Shown: positions 1-25,200 of the stretch, one piece after another | Layout: each line of letters begins with the position of its first letter | How positions within the stretch are numbered: position 1 is the first letter of the stretch | From: Apus apus | Taxonomy: Eukaryota > Chordata > Aves > Apodiformes > Apodidae | Direction: 5' to 3' | Assembly: GCF_020740795.1 (NCBI RefSeq) | Contig: NC_067290.1 | Coordinates: 13,870,001-13,934,000, forward strand | DNA length: 64,000 nucleotides | Program-made: the position numbers and the translations under genes | Notes under the pieces: generated by a model | The model's input: only the letters and a program-made list of their open reading frames with translations | Told to the model about the DNA's origin: nothing | The model's database searches: none

Positions 1-3000
1 ACCCAAGTTACATATAAGTTTTCCTAATTATTTTAATACCTTGTCTCTAAAAAGCATTAGTGCAAAATAACACAATTCTATTGTGGTACAATAAAAAAAA
101 ACAAACACAAGAAATCCCAGAGACTCCCTTGTCTCTGACACACAAAGGCAATCACTCCAAGGAAAAGGCAATAAGTTATCACAATTACTGCTAGCTCAAG
201 GAAGCACAGTACAGGAATCAGTCAGTTCAGATTACTAATAGGCTGAGGGGGATTAACCAAAGCTATGTACAGGGTAAGATCCCTTCATGTCTCATATGGA
301 TTGTATTAGCCAGAAATGAACTCCAAGACCAACCTATTACAGGAGTTACAGAACCCTTAGTCACATGCCTCCAGAACACTGCCTGTAAAATCACTGGCAA
401 CACTGAAAACATGGAAAGGGAAAAAAGGAAGTGTTGTGAAGAGCATGAGGTGGAAATTCTAACACAAAGAAACAGCTCCACCTGATGTTTGAGCAGCATG
501 AGTAATTTGTTCAAACCTACCTTCCAAACACACATCTAGGGGAAATCCAGCGAAAGCAACCCATAGAACGATGGTCAAAAAGGCATCATTACAGCACCTC
601 TGCTTTGCAGTTATTTCCATTCCAGTGTTCACAGTATTACTGCTGGTAATCACTAGGCTCTTCACAAAACAGATGTTGTGTCATGACCTCTTTAATTTTC
701 CAGGCCGAATTCAATGCCAGCAGTGAATTTTCTAGTGACAAAACAACATTATGCTCAGCTGCAGTATTTTTCCACCTAATTCACAGCTGCAGGAGAAAAA
801 AAAATATTCAAACAACCAGTCAGAACCCCTTCATAAATTGTTCAGAGTTACCAGGGAATCAGTTTTAAGTAGTGTATTTCAATTCAGGTGACAGAATGCT
901 TTTGTTATTAGAAAAGTATATTTGCTTAACACCTCTTGGCTTTGATCCTTTGCTTTTCAGACTTTACTTCAGCACTAGATGATTTGTAAAACTTATGAAC
1001 TTAAATTCATACTCAAAGAGGGAGGTATTTTAAAAATAATTCATCTTTGCTTTTTCTTTGCTGTTACCAGATGAACACCTTCCTACCCTGAACACAAACA
1101 GGTAATTAGGTAATGAAATGCAACTGGCACTGTCTAAGCCTTGTTCTGAATTGCTACACATGGGCTTTGCCCACATAGTACACTACTCAGCTGAAGGATA
1201 AACTAGAACATGCATGTAAACATTTCACAGTTCAGAGCACAAAGATGATCCCCTTGGGGTCCCATGGCCCATACAGCAAAACGACTTGAAGGGAAACACA
1301 GAAGACATCAAGAGAGAGCAAAGAGTGGGAACAATGAGACATAATATACATAATGTTTTTGCCAAGATGAGGCTGTTGGCCATGGTTGGCAGCCACTGCA
1401 TCAAAGAACCAGTATGTACCACTCTGGAGACAGTCTAGAGGGTGGGGGGAAAAAGGGACATGGAATAAATTAGTTCACTAACACAGAAATTAAGAAACCT
1501 ATAGATTTAAAATCCTGTCTCGATTTGCTGAAAAATACTCTTCCACAAAGATGCTCTGTAAAGAGCCTTCTACAATTTCTCAAATGGTCTTCTAAACGGA
1601 AGAAAGAAAAAAAGTTAAGTCACTCCATAGAGGTATCAAAAGAACAGGATCTTCTACTTTTTTTGATGGTTGATATTTCACCTCCTGTTTTCCCCACCTG
1701 GTGAGCAGTTAGCTTTGGTGGAATCCTATCGAAAGTACCTTGAATGCCCAGTTACCAGACCTGTACACTGTGCATGTTTTCCGTTTCTCCTGGCCTGCTC
1801 TTCTGCTCTCAGTCTCTGGATTTCCCTCCAAAAGACCTGGTGCACCTGCACTCTCCATAAATTTGCAGTCCTTCAAGTCATTTCATTCAGGGAACTTTTG
1901 TGAATTGCAAATAGACTCCACAAGTAGGACATATTCAACTTGAAAAGGACAAATCATACACTTGTTTAGATACACAAAACCAGTGGAACTTAAGAAGCCA
2001 CCGAGCACAAGTACCTTCACAACACTCAGCATCTCTACTAGCAAACCATTCTGCAGGCAAACTCTGGAGCTCCCTGAAATAAACCTTTGGGGCTCAAGTC
2101 GCCATCTTCTAACTTTATATTTACATTCAGGAACATATACTCACAGGTGGTTCTTCTCTTGAATCCTTGAGCTGCTGTCTCAAGAAAGCAACCCTAGTTT
2201 TTTATCCTCCATAGCTTTACTACAGAATTTTTTTACAGCTCTCAGCTTTTCCTTAGAAATCAGAGCCAAGGTGCCAAAGTGCAGCAAAAGACCCAGTCGA
2301 TGGGTCACAAGACCTACTCCCTATGGAGCAGGGGTGGTTCCACCCAGCTCTCCTCCAACCTTTTGGTGCTGAGCAGGACTGGAGTGAAGCCCTAGACTGT
2401 CCCTAGAAATACTAGAAACATCAATACAACTCTGATGGAACCAGAGAAAAACCCAGTTTCCACATACAGTCAACCTCAAATGTGAGGACTGCTAAAGAAA
2501 GAATACTATCACACACTGTTGCCTGTATTTTCAATGCATAAATAAGTCTATTTGACCAGCAAATCAGACTGACATGCAGTCTGGAGCAAAGTAAACTCTA
2601 CTATGTGGACATAGTCTGTTACTTCCAAGCATATTCCACTATTTGCCTAGAGAAGCACTTGTGCAGAGACATACTCAAGGATTTTATTTGCAGTGACAAA
2701 AATGCATTGAGATCTGAAGTGACTCAAAGATTAAAGAGCTTTCCTCAGAGGGACACTATGCTCCTTGCACGTGTACTGTACACTGCCACATTTCCCTTCT
2801 TTTCCTCATACCAGAAACCTTGCTCCCCCTGAGAAACTGCTAAATATCATTACACAAATAAGAAAAGGCATGTAAGTGCACTTTATGGTACTTGCTTTAT
2901 GAATTTTTTTATAAAAAACAACTTCCATTAGGAAAACATTTGTACTGCCAAGTCAAGCATCCAGAACCAAAAAGAAGTCACAATTCAATTTTTATGTGCA

Positions 3001-3161
3001 ACCTTAATTTGCTCCCTCCTCACCCCTTGCCTTCAGGCCTTGCAAGTAGGCCACAACAGAACCTTCAGCTAGCTGACAAACACATTCCTCACTCCATCTC
3101 AGTGCAGGACTCTGGTGACCCACCACATTTTTGCACTGAGACTGACCAGGGTGTTTTTTTT

Positions 3162-3213
3162 AAAAAAAGAAAAAAAAAAAAGGGAAAAAAAAAAGGGAAA
3201 AAAAAAAAAGAAG
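3162..3213 (+). repeat. A-rich low-complexity tract (A with GGG interruptions)
   Basis: A runs of 7 to 12 are separated by G or GGG. The tract creates a lysine-rich frame that should not be taken as protein. Confidence 0.9.
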
Positions 3214-4635
3214 ACATTTACATAGAGCGAGCTGGTTGCAAAGGGTTTACCAACCGATGAACGAAACTGTCAGGAAAAAATAAAAAAACGGAAGGAATTA
3301 AAGATATTCAGGAGTGATCACGAGGCTTTTTCTCAAAGGCAGAGCATGACTAGGCCTCAGTTGTTTTCTGAGACACAAGCAAGGGTCTTCAGAACAGCAC
3401 TGGAACTGCTTCACACTCCTCCCCCTCCCAAGGAGGGGCCATAAGGGAGCAACTCTGAAATATTCCTGTATTCAGAAAATGTATGGGCAAAACTCTAGTT
3501 TCCTTCCAAGCTCTGTTTCATTCTTCCCTCTTTGAAGCTCCTTCTCCAAAGTGCATCACAAAGAACACAACATAATACTCATTTACTCACACATTTTCTC
3601 TGTTTAAGGCCTGCTCTTCTTCTTGACACAGCTTAAATTATTTCAGTCTTCTTAAATGGGTCACATATATAACACATCTGTCCTCCCAGTTATGCTCCTT
3701 TCTACTTATGCAGTTCAGTGAGATGACACTTTGGAAAATCAGTCATGCTGAAAACAGACATACCTACGAACCACAAAAGCCAGGTAGCAAATCAACACAC
3801 AGAGCTCTATTAAATGCTTGCTTACCACATTAAACAGGAAGTCTGAAAAACCAAAAACCAGAATTGTTTTACCTTCCCCCACAATTACTACAGGAAAACC
3901 AACTAACCTACCTTAGCTACACACTCATCATATTCTGTGAATGAAGCTCACAGTAGCAGTGTGCAGACATCCCAGCTGAAAAGGGTTCATCTCTTCTTCT
4001 AGATGGTAGCAATGTAGTGCATGAACCACAACTCAGATCCATAAACTAAAGAGCACAAACATCTTTTTGTGCAAGTAATCCAAAATGCAACACAGATAAG
4101 CACTTCCTATCACTACTTAGTTTAGATCCCCCAGCTGCTAATGCTATTGAGCACTTGGTTTCCATGGCCCAGCTGTACATCAGATGAGGAGAGCTTCAAA
4201 CTTCTTTTCAAGCTTACAATGGAAAGGAACTGCATTTACAAAGCACTACAGGAATACAAATGAGTTACGTATTTTGTGCCAAACAAAATCATTACATCTC
4301 AGCAAGATTTAGCTCAAAAAGCCTCAAATATTCTTCAATATTATCTTTAAAATAAAGGTAATTAAACCGTAAGAAAAGGTAGGGTGATCCAACAACAAGG
4401 AATATGAAATCCACAAAAATTATGTCAAAGTTCTGATTTAAGCATTATCCAGGAGCCAGCAAATAAGGACTGGCTGACCAAAGGTACTCACAGTCAGGGA
4501 ATCCTTCATATGAACTGACAGGTCAAGACCTATAGATACTAAACTGTGATCAACATTCAAGCTGATAGCTATTACTTTTCATGCCTACTAAAGCAGATGA
4601 ACCATTACAGTAAAAGCTTTAACTCCTGTTTTTTG

Positions 4636-4664
4636 AAAAAAAAAAAAAAAAAAAAAAAAAAAAA
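4636..4664 (+). repeat. Poly(A) run of 29
   Basis: An uninterrupted run of 29 A, preceded by TTTTTTG and followed by GCATGTGTGTAC. It may be the tail of an old retroposed copy, but no recognisable body or target-site duplication was found. It is likely length-variable. Confidence 0.9.
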
Positions 4665-7298
4665 GCATGTGTGTACCCCTCTCCCCACTTCTTTATATAT
4701 ATTACAATACCAGAAAAGCAAACAGTTGAACAATTGGTTAGTTCCAACACTGGCGCAGCCAGTTGCAGCATAATTCAGCTAACAAGTTTTCTAGTATCAG
4801 GTTTTCTCCAGGCCTCTGAAACAGTTTTTTACCACAACAGTACGTTATTTAAAAGCAATCTGGTCTTTCCAATCCATACAAATACATTTTGCCAAAAGCA
4901 AAGACGAAAAAAGAGCATAGGTGACCATAACGATGATACTTCTTACAAAAAAACTATAGTAAATTTTCTCAATGTGTGTGTTAGGAAACAGTGTCTCAGT
5001 TTCTAGGTTGATAAATGAATGTACACATAAGAGATCCTAGAAAAGCCAACCAAATTTAAGCATCAACTGTACCAAAGATAACCAGTAACACTCCAATAAC
5101 TTTCTACTGGAAAAAAAAAAAGGGAATTAATTTTATTTGGTATATCATATTATAATGCCACTTTATCTCACAGTTGTTTAAATGTTAATCATCCAACTAC
5201 TAAGAAAGCCACATCACACGATATATGAAATTACTTCTCCAAAAAAAAAGTTTAATTCTCCTCTGGCTTAAATGAAAGAATTTCAGAAAAACACAGCAAA
5301 ACAGCCTCATTAAATTTCTAGAGAAGCATCCCGTCTTGCCCTTGAAAGACAAACTTCAAACAGAAGGGAAATTTGGTTGAGTCAATTGCAACTTTGACCC
5401 TGAATTTGACAGTTTTCTTCATTATAAATAAAGCAATTACAAGTTTTTGCATTAAGGAACACACAGATAAATAAGAAACCAGGAGACTTTATAGGTATTA
5501 TACTTCCCGTCCTTCCTTGCAGTTTCTGCCAGTTTTGTTTTTGTTCAAACCAAACCACAAAACCCAGCTATCCATCACCCAACAGCTTACACATCAAGTT
5601 TGAGCGGAATGTATCCTTAATTTGGAAATGAGAAATGATTACGCCACCTCAACTGTCTTCCTGATTAATGCAAAATTGCATTTTCACTTGCCGAGATGCA
5701 GAGATATTTATAAGCCTTTCCAATATTACAACAAACTAATTTGTTCTAAAACCTAACTAATTTTCAAGTGCATACACAACATTTATGTTAAGAGATTGAT
5801 GAGACCAGCCAGCCCACTGCCTGAGCTGTGAGATCTCACATCACCCAACTGATGACAATTTTAGAAGCAGTAGTAGTAGCACCATGGAACAGCTGGGATC
5901 AGGAGACTACACAAGACAGTGTGACTTAAGGCTCGTTTTGTGTGAGGAGTACTTTAATCTCCAAAGCACTGTACAAAAATTTCTCATTCCAAGTAGTTAT
6001 TAAAATTGACAGTAAAGACTGAGATATTCCTAGAGCAAGATCCCAAGTCACTCAAAAAAAGACGGACTCTAAAAAGTACTAAAATTCAACAGTCTTGGTT
6101 TTTTCCCCCCCTAATAAATAATGAAAAATCAGCAAGTTTCTTTCTGCTGCCTTCCAGCCAGGCCACAAACACCACCATAAGCTGAAGAACTACACCTCCC
6201 TCTCCCACTGTTACATTTTGGCTTCTATGAGATAATTTTTAAATCACTGAATTCTGATATAAAGTATCTCTGGTGATAATCACCAGAGTTTAGAAAACAT
6301 TTCTAACAGCACTCAACTAAAGACACTGATACCAGAAAGTTCACCACTTCACACGGTGAACTATAGTTAGCAGGGTAACTCCTCAATGCCACTACAGTAA
6401 GTGCTTTTTTTTTTTTTTTAACCAGTCTGATGATTTGCAAAGTTCCTACATAATTAAATCAAAAGCTTTTGACTGTACATGTCTGAGCACACATTTTTCA
6501 TCATTTGACATTTTTAGGCCCATCCAAACACTGCAAAGGGAACATTGATCATTATAAACCTGACACTTGAACATTCTGAAACTGCCAAATTCAGACCTTC
6601 AACCAAAAATAAAATACACCATTAGTAAACCTAAAACAGAAGCCTAACATCTAATTTTACAACTTCTGAATGTCCAGATTTTCAACAAACAAAAAATCAA
6701 TACAAAGAGTAACATGACGTGAGGAAAATTGACTGCAACAAAAGGAAGCATTTTCTATCATATAGAGTTTCAAATATGCCTAAATACTTGAAAGAAATCT
6801 TATTAAACATATTTAACATTCAGTTTCACAGACATGATAAAATAATTTTTATTGAGACAAATTTGTTTGCACTGGTATTTAAGTTCTCAGATAAAAACAA
6901 AAAACAATGCAGTTAAAGAAATTTTACAACTAACCTTTTGGAAATTCAGTGTCAGTGTGATTCTTCTTAATATCTTCTGTAAATCACTGCTCAACCCCCC
7001 TTTTTTCTTTTAGCTAACGCTTCAGAGTGTTTTGACAAGGTAATCAATACCCTCATAAATGAAAGGTATGCTGAATGAAATAATTCTGCATAGCTACCAT
7101 GGACACATGCTGTGTATGCCATTAATTTACTTGTAAATGTCAGAACTTTCTTTTCACCACTTCACTTCAAAACACTGACAACTCAATCTGCACCACATTA
7201 TGTTCTGCTTCAGTAACAGTTATATTGCTGTTGGTCCTTGCTGTGTTTTCTTCAACTTTTTTTTTGTGTTTTGTTTTGCTTTTTTTTTGGTCAGACCA

Positions 7299-7304
7299 TT
7301 TATT
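7299..7304 (-). terminator. Candidate poly(A) signal of RFT1
   Basis: AATAAA on the minus strand, about 410 nt after the RFT1 stop. Immediately downstream in transcript sense (7288-7257) the genome is A-rich, with runs of eight or nine A. Oligo-dT-primed cDNA could therefore misprime here, and the true cleavage site needs 3'-end data. Confidence 0.45.
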
Positions 7305-7713
7305 TTCTAACCAGTCAAGCAGCCCACTGTGCCAAGTACGAGCATTCTAAATTGTATCTTAAGATGAAAACATTATGATGTCTCCATACATGTACTCCCT
7401 CTTGGTAAGAATGGGAGCTCTCTCTACATCTAGTCTGTCAACTAGGTTATGTCAGAAGGGTGTATCTTAGACCTTCATTGATTACCAAAGAAGCTGTTTG
7501 AAGAAAAGCTTAGAGGTGAATGACACACAAGGTGAAAATAACTCAGCTCTCCTTCACTGTACCGACCAGTTTAGACAACAAAAGAATACTCAGATTGCAA
7601 CCTTTTACATTGCCACTCTGATATCAACACTTCAAAGGAACACATGTAGATCTTATGCAAAAAACAGCCCTTTTCTGCAAGCACGTACAAGAACTGTTCC
7701 GCACACAAGCATT
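7299..7713 (-). other. RFT1: Predicted RFT1 3' untranslated region
   Basis: The sequence between the stop codon and the first AATAAA on the minus strand has no further coding signal. Its length (about 415 nt) is ordinary for this gene class. The true 3' end could lie further downstream, because more AATAAA hexamers occur on the minus strand near 6850 and 5135. Confidence 0.5.
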
Positions 7714-19379
<11,666 letters not shown>

Positions 19380-19403
19380 GGGCTGCCGCCCGGCCCCGCC
19401 GGC

Positions 19404-19416
19404 AGGAAATGGCGCC
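19404..19416 (+). promoter_or_regulatory. YY1/ETS-like element just upstream of the RFT1 ATG
   Basis: AGGAAATGGCGCC combines an ETS core (GGAA) with a YY1-like AAATGGCGCC, 25-37 nt upstream of the start codon. YY1 sites close to the transcription start are common in TATA-less housekeeping promoters, which suggests a short 5' UTR. This is a motif match only. Confidence 0.4.
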
Positions 19417-19439
19417 GTCGCGCCGCGATCCCGTCAGGC

Positions 19440-19470
19440 GGGCGGGGCCCGGACCCGGGGCCGGGCGGGC
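19440..19470 (+). promoter_or_regulatory. GC boxes upstream of RFT1
   Basis: GGGCGGGG at 19440-19447 and GGGCGGGC at 19463-19470 match Sp1/KLF GC boxes, about 60-90 nt upstream of the RFT1 ATG. The same stretch has four G runs (19444-19469) and could fold as a G-quadruplex on the plus strand. Confidence 0.45.
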
Positions 19471-20137
19471 ACGCGCTGCGCGTCCCGCGGCGTCACCGCC
19501 CGGGAGAAGCGGGTCCTTCCCAGCGATGCTTGGGACGCGAAGGGTCAGCTTCCAAAACAACAGGGCTCTGCAGGCGGCTCAGTGCTGACACGACCGTGCG
19601 GTGCCAGCTTTCTTGGCAGGAAGGTGCCCACGAATACGACCCCCAGCACTGCGCCCCGGCTTGTGAAGAGAGGGACCCTTAAATCGCGTTTTCTGGCAAG
19701 CTAAGGTGGCTGAACTGCAGGAATTAAAAGCCATGACAAGTGACTTGATGCTCTGCACAGGGGAACAAAAATGCAGTTGAGAAGCATAAAGCAAGCAGCG
19801 TCTACCACGGCTGCAGTAAGAAATCCTGTTATTCTCTCTATATATACACACAAACATTTTCATGACAGAAGTAGAAAACTTCAAGGAACAAAGCAGGAAA
19901 AATGACTAGAATGACTGGAAGCAGCAGTCCAACCTCTTCGGGCATCTGCCGCGGGCAACAGCAAGTGACAACTAGAGATGGTTTGTGGGACAGTTTGGCT
20001 TGTCCCCTCATAAAGGTGAAACAAAAAGCGGCAAAGCGTGGGGAGGTGGAAAAATAAGAGAGACAACTTTAACTTCAGCCGGTACTAAGAAGAACCAGCT
20101 TTGCCACTCGCGCCCTTTTGGCATTAATGCACCTAAG

Positions 20138-20150
20138 CCGCTAGATGGCA
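20138..20150 (+). promoter_or_regulatory. CTCF-like motif (plus orientation)
   Basis: CCGCTAGATGGCA fits the CTCF core CCASYAGRKGGCR at 12 of 13 positions. It lies in the CpG shore about 760 nt upstream of the RFT1 start. It is a motif match only. Confidence 0.4.
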
Positions 20151-22146
20151 AACGGCCCCCGAGGCAGCAGCAGCGGGACAACGTCAGTCCCCTCAGCACA
20201 CGCTTGAGCTTGGACACAGTGGTTTTGCTCCAGTACCAGCTTTCCGATTCTACTTCAGGTTATGTCTAAAAAATAGTTAGAGTAGGCCAACTCATAATAG
20301 TAATGTGGTACCACAGTCGAAATCAGAGTAAGAGCAGTATTTCAAACTTACAAATTAACTTACTGGCTAACTTGATTTTATTCACAACTTTGGGTGAGTA
20401 GGCTTAACTCCTGAGTTGACATAAAATGCCAAGTTTTTCTTAACATAATTTGAGGATAACTTGAAGTTACTGAACTGGCATACACTGCTGAGAAAACTTT
20501 ACAAGAATATGCAGTCAAAACAATTGCTCTCCAATTCCCACAGCAGCAGAGTGCACTTACAGCATTCCTGCATCCTTACTGCAACATATGCCCTTTTTGG
20601 TTGTCCTGAGGCAACAGTTTGTGGCAACATACCCTAAAATAGTTCATGTTCCTTAACAGTAAACGAGGCAAAATAAACTAACTACAACGAAGGTCTTGAC
20701 TTCCAGAGTTATGCTGCATCTGAAACTAAACTAGGCATGATGTTCCTCTAGCGCAAAATGCACACTCCTTGGCTTAGGACAATGGGTTAAACTCCTGTTA
20801 TTAGAGGTATGTGGAACCTCTACAGCAGAGACAACCTCTTCGATCTACTGCAAAGGTTAACTAGTCCAAAAAAGCCAGAAAGTTGTATATACAGACCTTA
20901 GAATTAATTGGGACTGTTTCTTCAGACTTTCAGAATGAAAAATCTTGGTGTTTCATGGTGCTCAGTAACTGTTCCACTTGAAATAACTGCATTTCATTAC
21001 CCCATAAATAAGGTATTTCCAAAGGAAAGGTGGACTTCGACTTCAAATTACAATCTTTATATAAATTGATAGGAGTCCAGAAAATTTAAAACCTGTTAAG
21101 AGCAGTTGGAGAACTTCCATTACAACACATCCTCAGAAGTGAAGTCCTCTTCAGCTAAAGTATTATAGCTAATGATATTCCCATAAATTCCCAAATAAAT
21201 GTCAATGTGAGACTGGGGAGCTGAGACTGCAAAGCAGGAACCTGTTAAATGAGCAGCAAGACCTTGAAACAAGCCTCAGCAATTGCAACTACTCATCTGT
21301 TCTAAAACAAATATTTCATTGCAGAAACAAAACTAAAACAAGTTTAGAGGATCCATAGCAAATTTTATCAACCAAAATAAATACTGCACTTTATAGTTCG
21401 CAATATATTTTAACATCTTAATTTATTTGAGGCCTTCCTTTCCCTTAAACGTCCATCAAGGAATCAAGTTAGAAAACCAACTATGCTATGAAATCTTAGG
21501 CAAAGCTCTCTGCTGCTGCCTGATACCTCCTAGAATAGTGCATGATCTAACACAAAATGACAGACTATGCTGTGAGCTAAAGACTGTAGATATCTACAGC
21601 TGCTGCAAAAGCTTTCAGCTTTGCAGTCAGGACTGATTTTAGAAACAAGCAAAACAAATACACAATAAGCCTGGTGCTGGCCGAGCAACCTTCCCCCTCA
21701 ATAGTATCCTCTAGTTGATTCCATGCACAGAGGCCCAAGCAAGATTCCTGACTCCCACAGAGAGCAGCCCAATGCACCCAGCCCTGCTCAGTGCTTCTGC
21801 AGCTAGAAAGGGAGGCTCCGAGGACAGCAGGCCTTTGCAATAGCATATATTGCATAAAAAGATGTCTAACCACTCCTCTTCCCATCCCTCTGGCCTGCAG
21901 CATGATTCTGTCTGGAGATGTGGACTGTAGCAAAGACGACTAGTGGGTACAGAACTGGAGCTGTACAGCACTGCCTCTGGAGAGCTCACCTATCACAATG
22001 CTCTGTAGGGAGTGTGGTGCTTAACAGAACTGCTCAGCCTCTGCTACAAGCCCACAGTTGGCCACTTTATTAGCAAACAAAATATTCCTGGATTGGCAGA
22101 AGATAATTTTCCTCATACTGCTCAGAAGCCACATTGTTAACACCAG

Positions 22147-22232
22147 TTTGTTTTTTAAAATTTTTTGTTTGGATTTTTGTTGTTGTTTTGCTGTGGGTTT
22201 GTTTGGTCTTTGTTTTTTGTTGGTTTTGTTTT
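22147..22232 (+). repeat. T/G-rich low-complexity tract
   Basis: Runs of TTTTG and TTTG units (TTTTTTGTTTGG, TTGTTGTTTTG, TTTGTTTTTTGTTGGTTTTG). It is simple sequence, and the open frames on both strands through it are artefacts of composition. Confidence 0.85.
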
Positions 22233-25200
22233 ATAATACATTGAAATGATCTCTCTCTTTGTTTCTGATCATATAAAGCTTGTTCCTCTACAGCAATAAC
22301 TAGGAGGTTGGGGTCAAAGCAGGGAGTCATGTGGAGACTTACCAGATCTAAATCTCATCAAGCTTCCTTCCCTCCTGTGAGCACCACTCTGGGATCAGGG
22401 AGGTATCTGGGCCTGAGGATGTAAAATTTCCAATTCAGTGCAGAACTGCAGGAAGCAAAAGAGGAGATTCATGGGCCATTTGCCAGCAAAGACACACTAG
22501 GAGTTACTGCTGTGCCAATTTCTCTTCCCTGCAACTGAAGCGTCCCCAGAGGGCTTTTTAAATTAGTTTCCCCAGGCCTTGTGGACCGAGTTAATCTCCC
22601 TGTTCATGTTAAGTCATTAAACAAAAATTTGCATCTTTTCTTTCCCTGGTTGCATTATTAGTTCAGCCAGGATTTAATTTACATCCTTCCTTTGGGATGG
22701 AAGAATAAAGAGGCTTTCCAAAGAATGCAAAGGAACATTTTTTTATTGTGATATGCAACATTGAAAAATGCACTGTCTCAGCTTCCCAGAGTAGCCTTTG
22801 ACTTTGTAGTGTTAATGTTAATTTGCCTCACGTATTTTCACAGTGCATAGGCTTTTAGTGCACTATTTATATGTAATTTAATCAACTGGTTTTGCTGCCT
22901 TATCAATTCCACTTAAACTCAACTGTTATTTATTGGAAGATTTTGTGTGTTATGTTTCTGGAAGACTGACACTTCCTGATATGTAAAAAATATAATGTAA
23001 ACCAATTATCAACTCAAAAGAAAAGCAAAATAAATACAATAAATATACAAGTGACATAGTAAAATATTAAGGATGGGATAGCATTAAATTTTCAATAACA
23101 GTGTCAAATTATTACACTCTAAACTTTATCATATATCACGCAGATTTTAAGAATTAGCAAATACTGATTTGAAGAGTAAAATTTGTGTTCTGCACAATGC
23201 TGTCTGCTTCAAATAAGCTTCACACTTTTCTTGTTCTCTTTGCAATTTAAAAATCTGTGATATTCAACAGATTCCGAAAATCTACAAAAAACCTCCATGT
23301 TCTTTAATCTGAGGGACATCAAAACATGCAGTGGTTTTGTCATTGGAACTAGGCAGCTCCTTCCTTAAAATTTTAGCAAGGTGTGTACGTTCCTCAAACA
23401 CGTACCTAAGCAGTTCCTGCACAGTCTTTACTGTCCTATGTGTCCCACATACTAAGTTGTACGTTCAACTGAAGATGATTTGTCTTGCCTTCCTTCAAGG
23501 TTGGAAATTCTCACCATTTTCACTATCATCTGACTTAAAAGTCTCTGTCTTACCTGGCTCAGGAAACTTTGTACTAGCCCCTCACTAGGAACAATACATA
23601 AAAAATGTATGTAACGACCCTGTGTTTTGGAAGACCATCAATATATAAAATGACAAAAACTATAATGGAACATCTCTTCATCTTTTTGGAAAGTTTATAA
23701 TGTCAGCAATAATCATAAATAAGTTTTCTTGTGGATTGTTTCCTATACCTTGTAAAAAAAATATTAACTGCATTCATTTATTGTTCATGTCAGATATATA
23801 CAACTTCAATTATCACTGTGATAAGCCCTGCTTCCAGGAGCTAGTTCATCTCAAATTCTAACCTACAAACCTGAGTTATAAAGGTGGTGGTAAGTAGGTG
23901 CTGTGGCAAAACATACACATTTTCCCTACTTCCTCTGCATCCTGTAACGATAACTTCACAGCAAGTTCTGCCTGCTGCTGCAGGCTTGGTGTTGACTAAT
24001 GCATTACTAGTGAACATACAGAAGTGTTTTCTGGAGCATAATAGCCATAGTAAAGTTACAGAGACAGATTTTGCAGCTCTGAGCACTTGCACTTGAACAA
24101 TATCTTCTAGCTTGTGCTTGGCATCTTTGCACTACAAAATCATTCCATAAGCACCAGGTAACCTCCCTTGGGGAAAAAATGTACTTGAAAGATACAGAGG
24201 TGCAGAAAGCCTGCAAAAAAGACTTCTACTTGCTATGCAAACCCATATGTTTACAAACACTATTTGCTTTAACAGTCATACAGAAATAAGGATCTGTTCA
24301 TTAAAACAGCTCACAGCTGCTGAGTACTCATGCAGAATGACCCTACTATATTTTAGAATTCAACAAGTGTTCTTAAACTTGTTTTGATCCCAGGATGACT
24401 CATTCGTGCATTAAATGGCCTTAAGACTTAAAATCAACAGTGACAATAACTAAATAAGCATGTTAAAATGCACACAGTGGAAGAATTCAACTGGCAAGTG
24501 CTTTGAAATACACATTAGAGGAGTCTGGATTATGAAATGTACTGCAGGAGCTACATAACATGCAGGAGCTACACTAAACAACCAGGAGCATCTGATACAA
24601 AATCAAGTGGTTTTACTGCTTAAAGTAATTCAGAATCTAGGAGAAGAATCACTCAATGGGATGTCTTAAAAAGGTTGAGAACACAATCTGAGTCACCACA
24701 CACTGCCTTCAAATGACATTTGTACAGTATCTCATAATTTTGCGCATGATCACCTGTAGAACAGAATTAATTATGAGTCAGGTATCTCTTCATGTCATTC
24801 ATATTTATCTCCCTTGAGAACTGACTTCCATTCTTCACTCAAATAATGCCTCCCAGCAAGACAGTAATTAGTTTGACAAATTGATAGAATAAAATACCTC
24901 TGTCTCCCTTTATGAGACCTACTCTAGCATTCATGACAGTACCAGCTAAGTGAAATATACTTTTTGCATTCCTCTTACTCCTTAGCAGCAAGCAAGAAAT
25001 CTCTTATTTAAGAGTCCAAACATATGTTTATCTTTTCAGTTTCAGAAACTCCATTATCCTTCACCAGTTAAACTTTCAGTATTTCACTGCATGTCTCTCT
25101 CTTCAGACAAAAGTACAGTTATTCTCTTCTAGCTCAGGGTGGCCCAAGGTTATAAGACAACTCACTTTGACAAATCCTACCGTTCTCACTTCATTAGGAA

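Larger units (their letters stand above)
1..7298. other. Intergenic A/T-rich sequence downstream of RFT1, no gene seen
   Basis: I see no coding exon, RNA gene or CpG island here. In mammals SFMBT1 lies on this side of RFT1, but no MBT- or SAM-domain coding sequence appears. The open frames (90 codons or fewer, apart from a 122-codon frame through an AAG/AAA-rich tract and a 111-codon frame near 4671) have no splice or homology support. The notable content is the poly(A)-type tracts listed separately. Confidence 0.6.

Noticed and set aside
2892..3260. 122-codon plus-strand frame with a lysine tract
   Set aside because: The end is produced by the A-rich low-complexity run, and there are no splice, start-context or homology clues.
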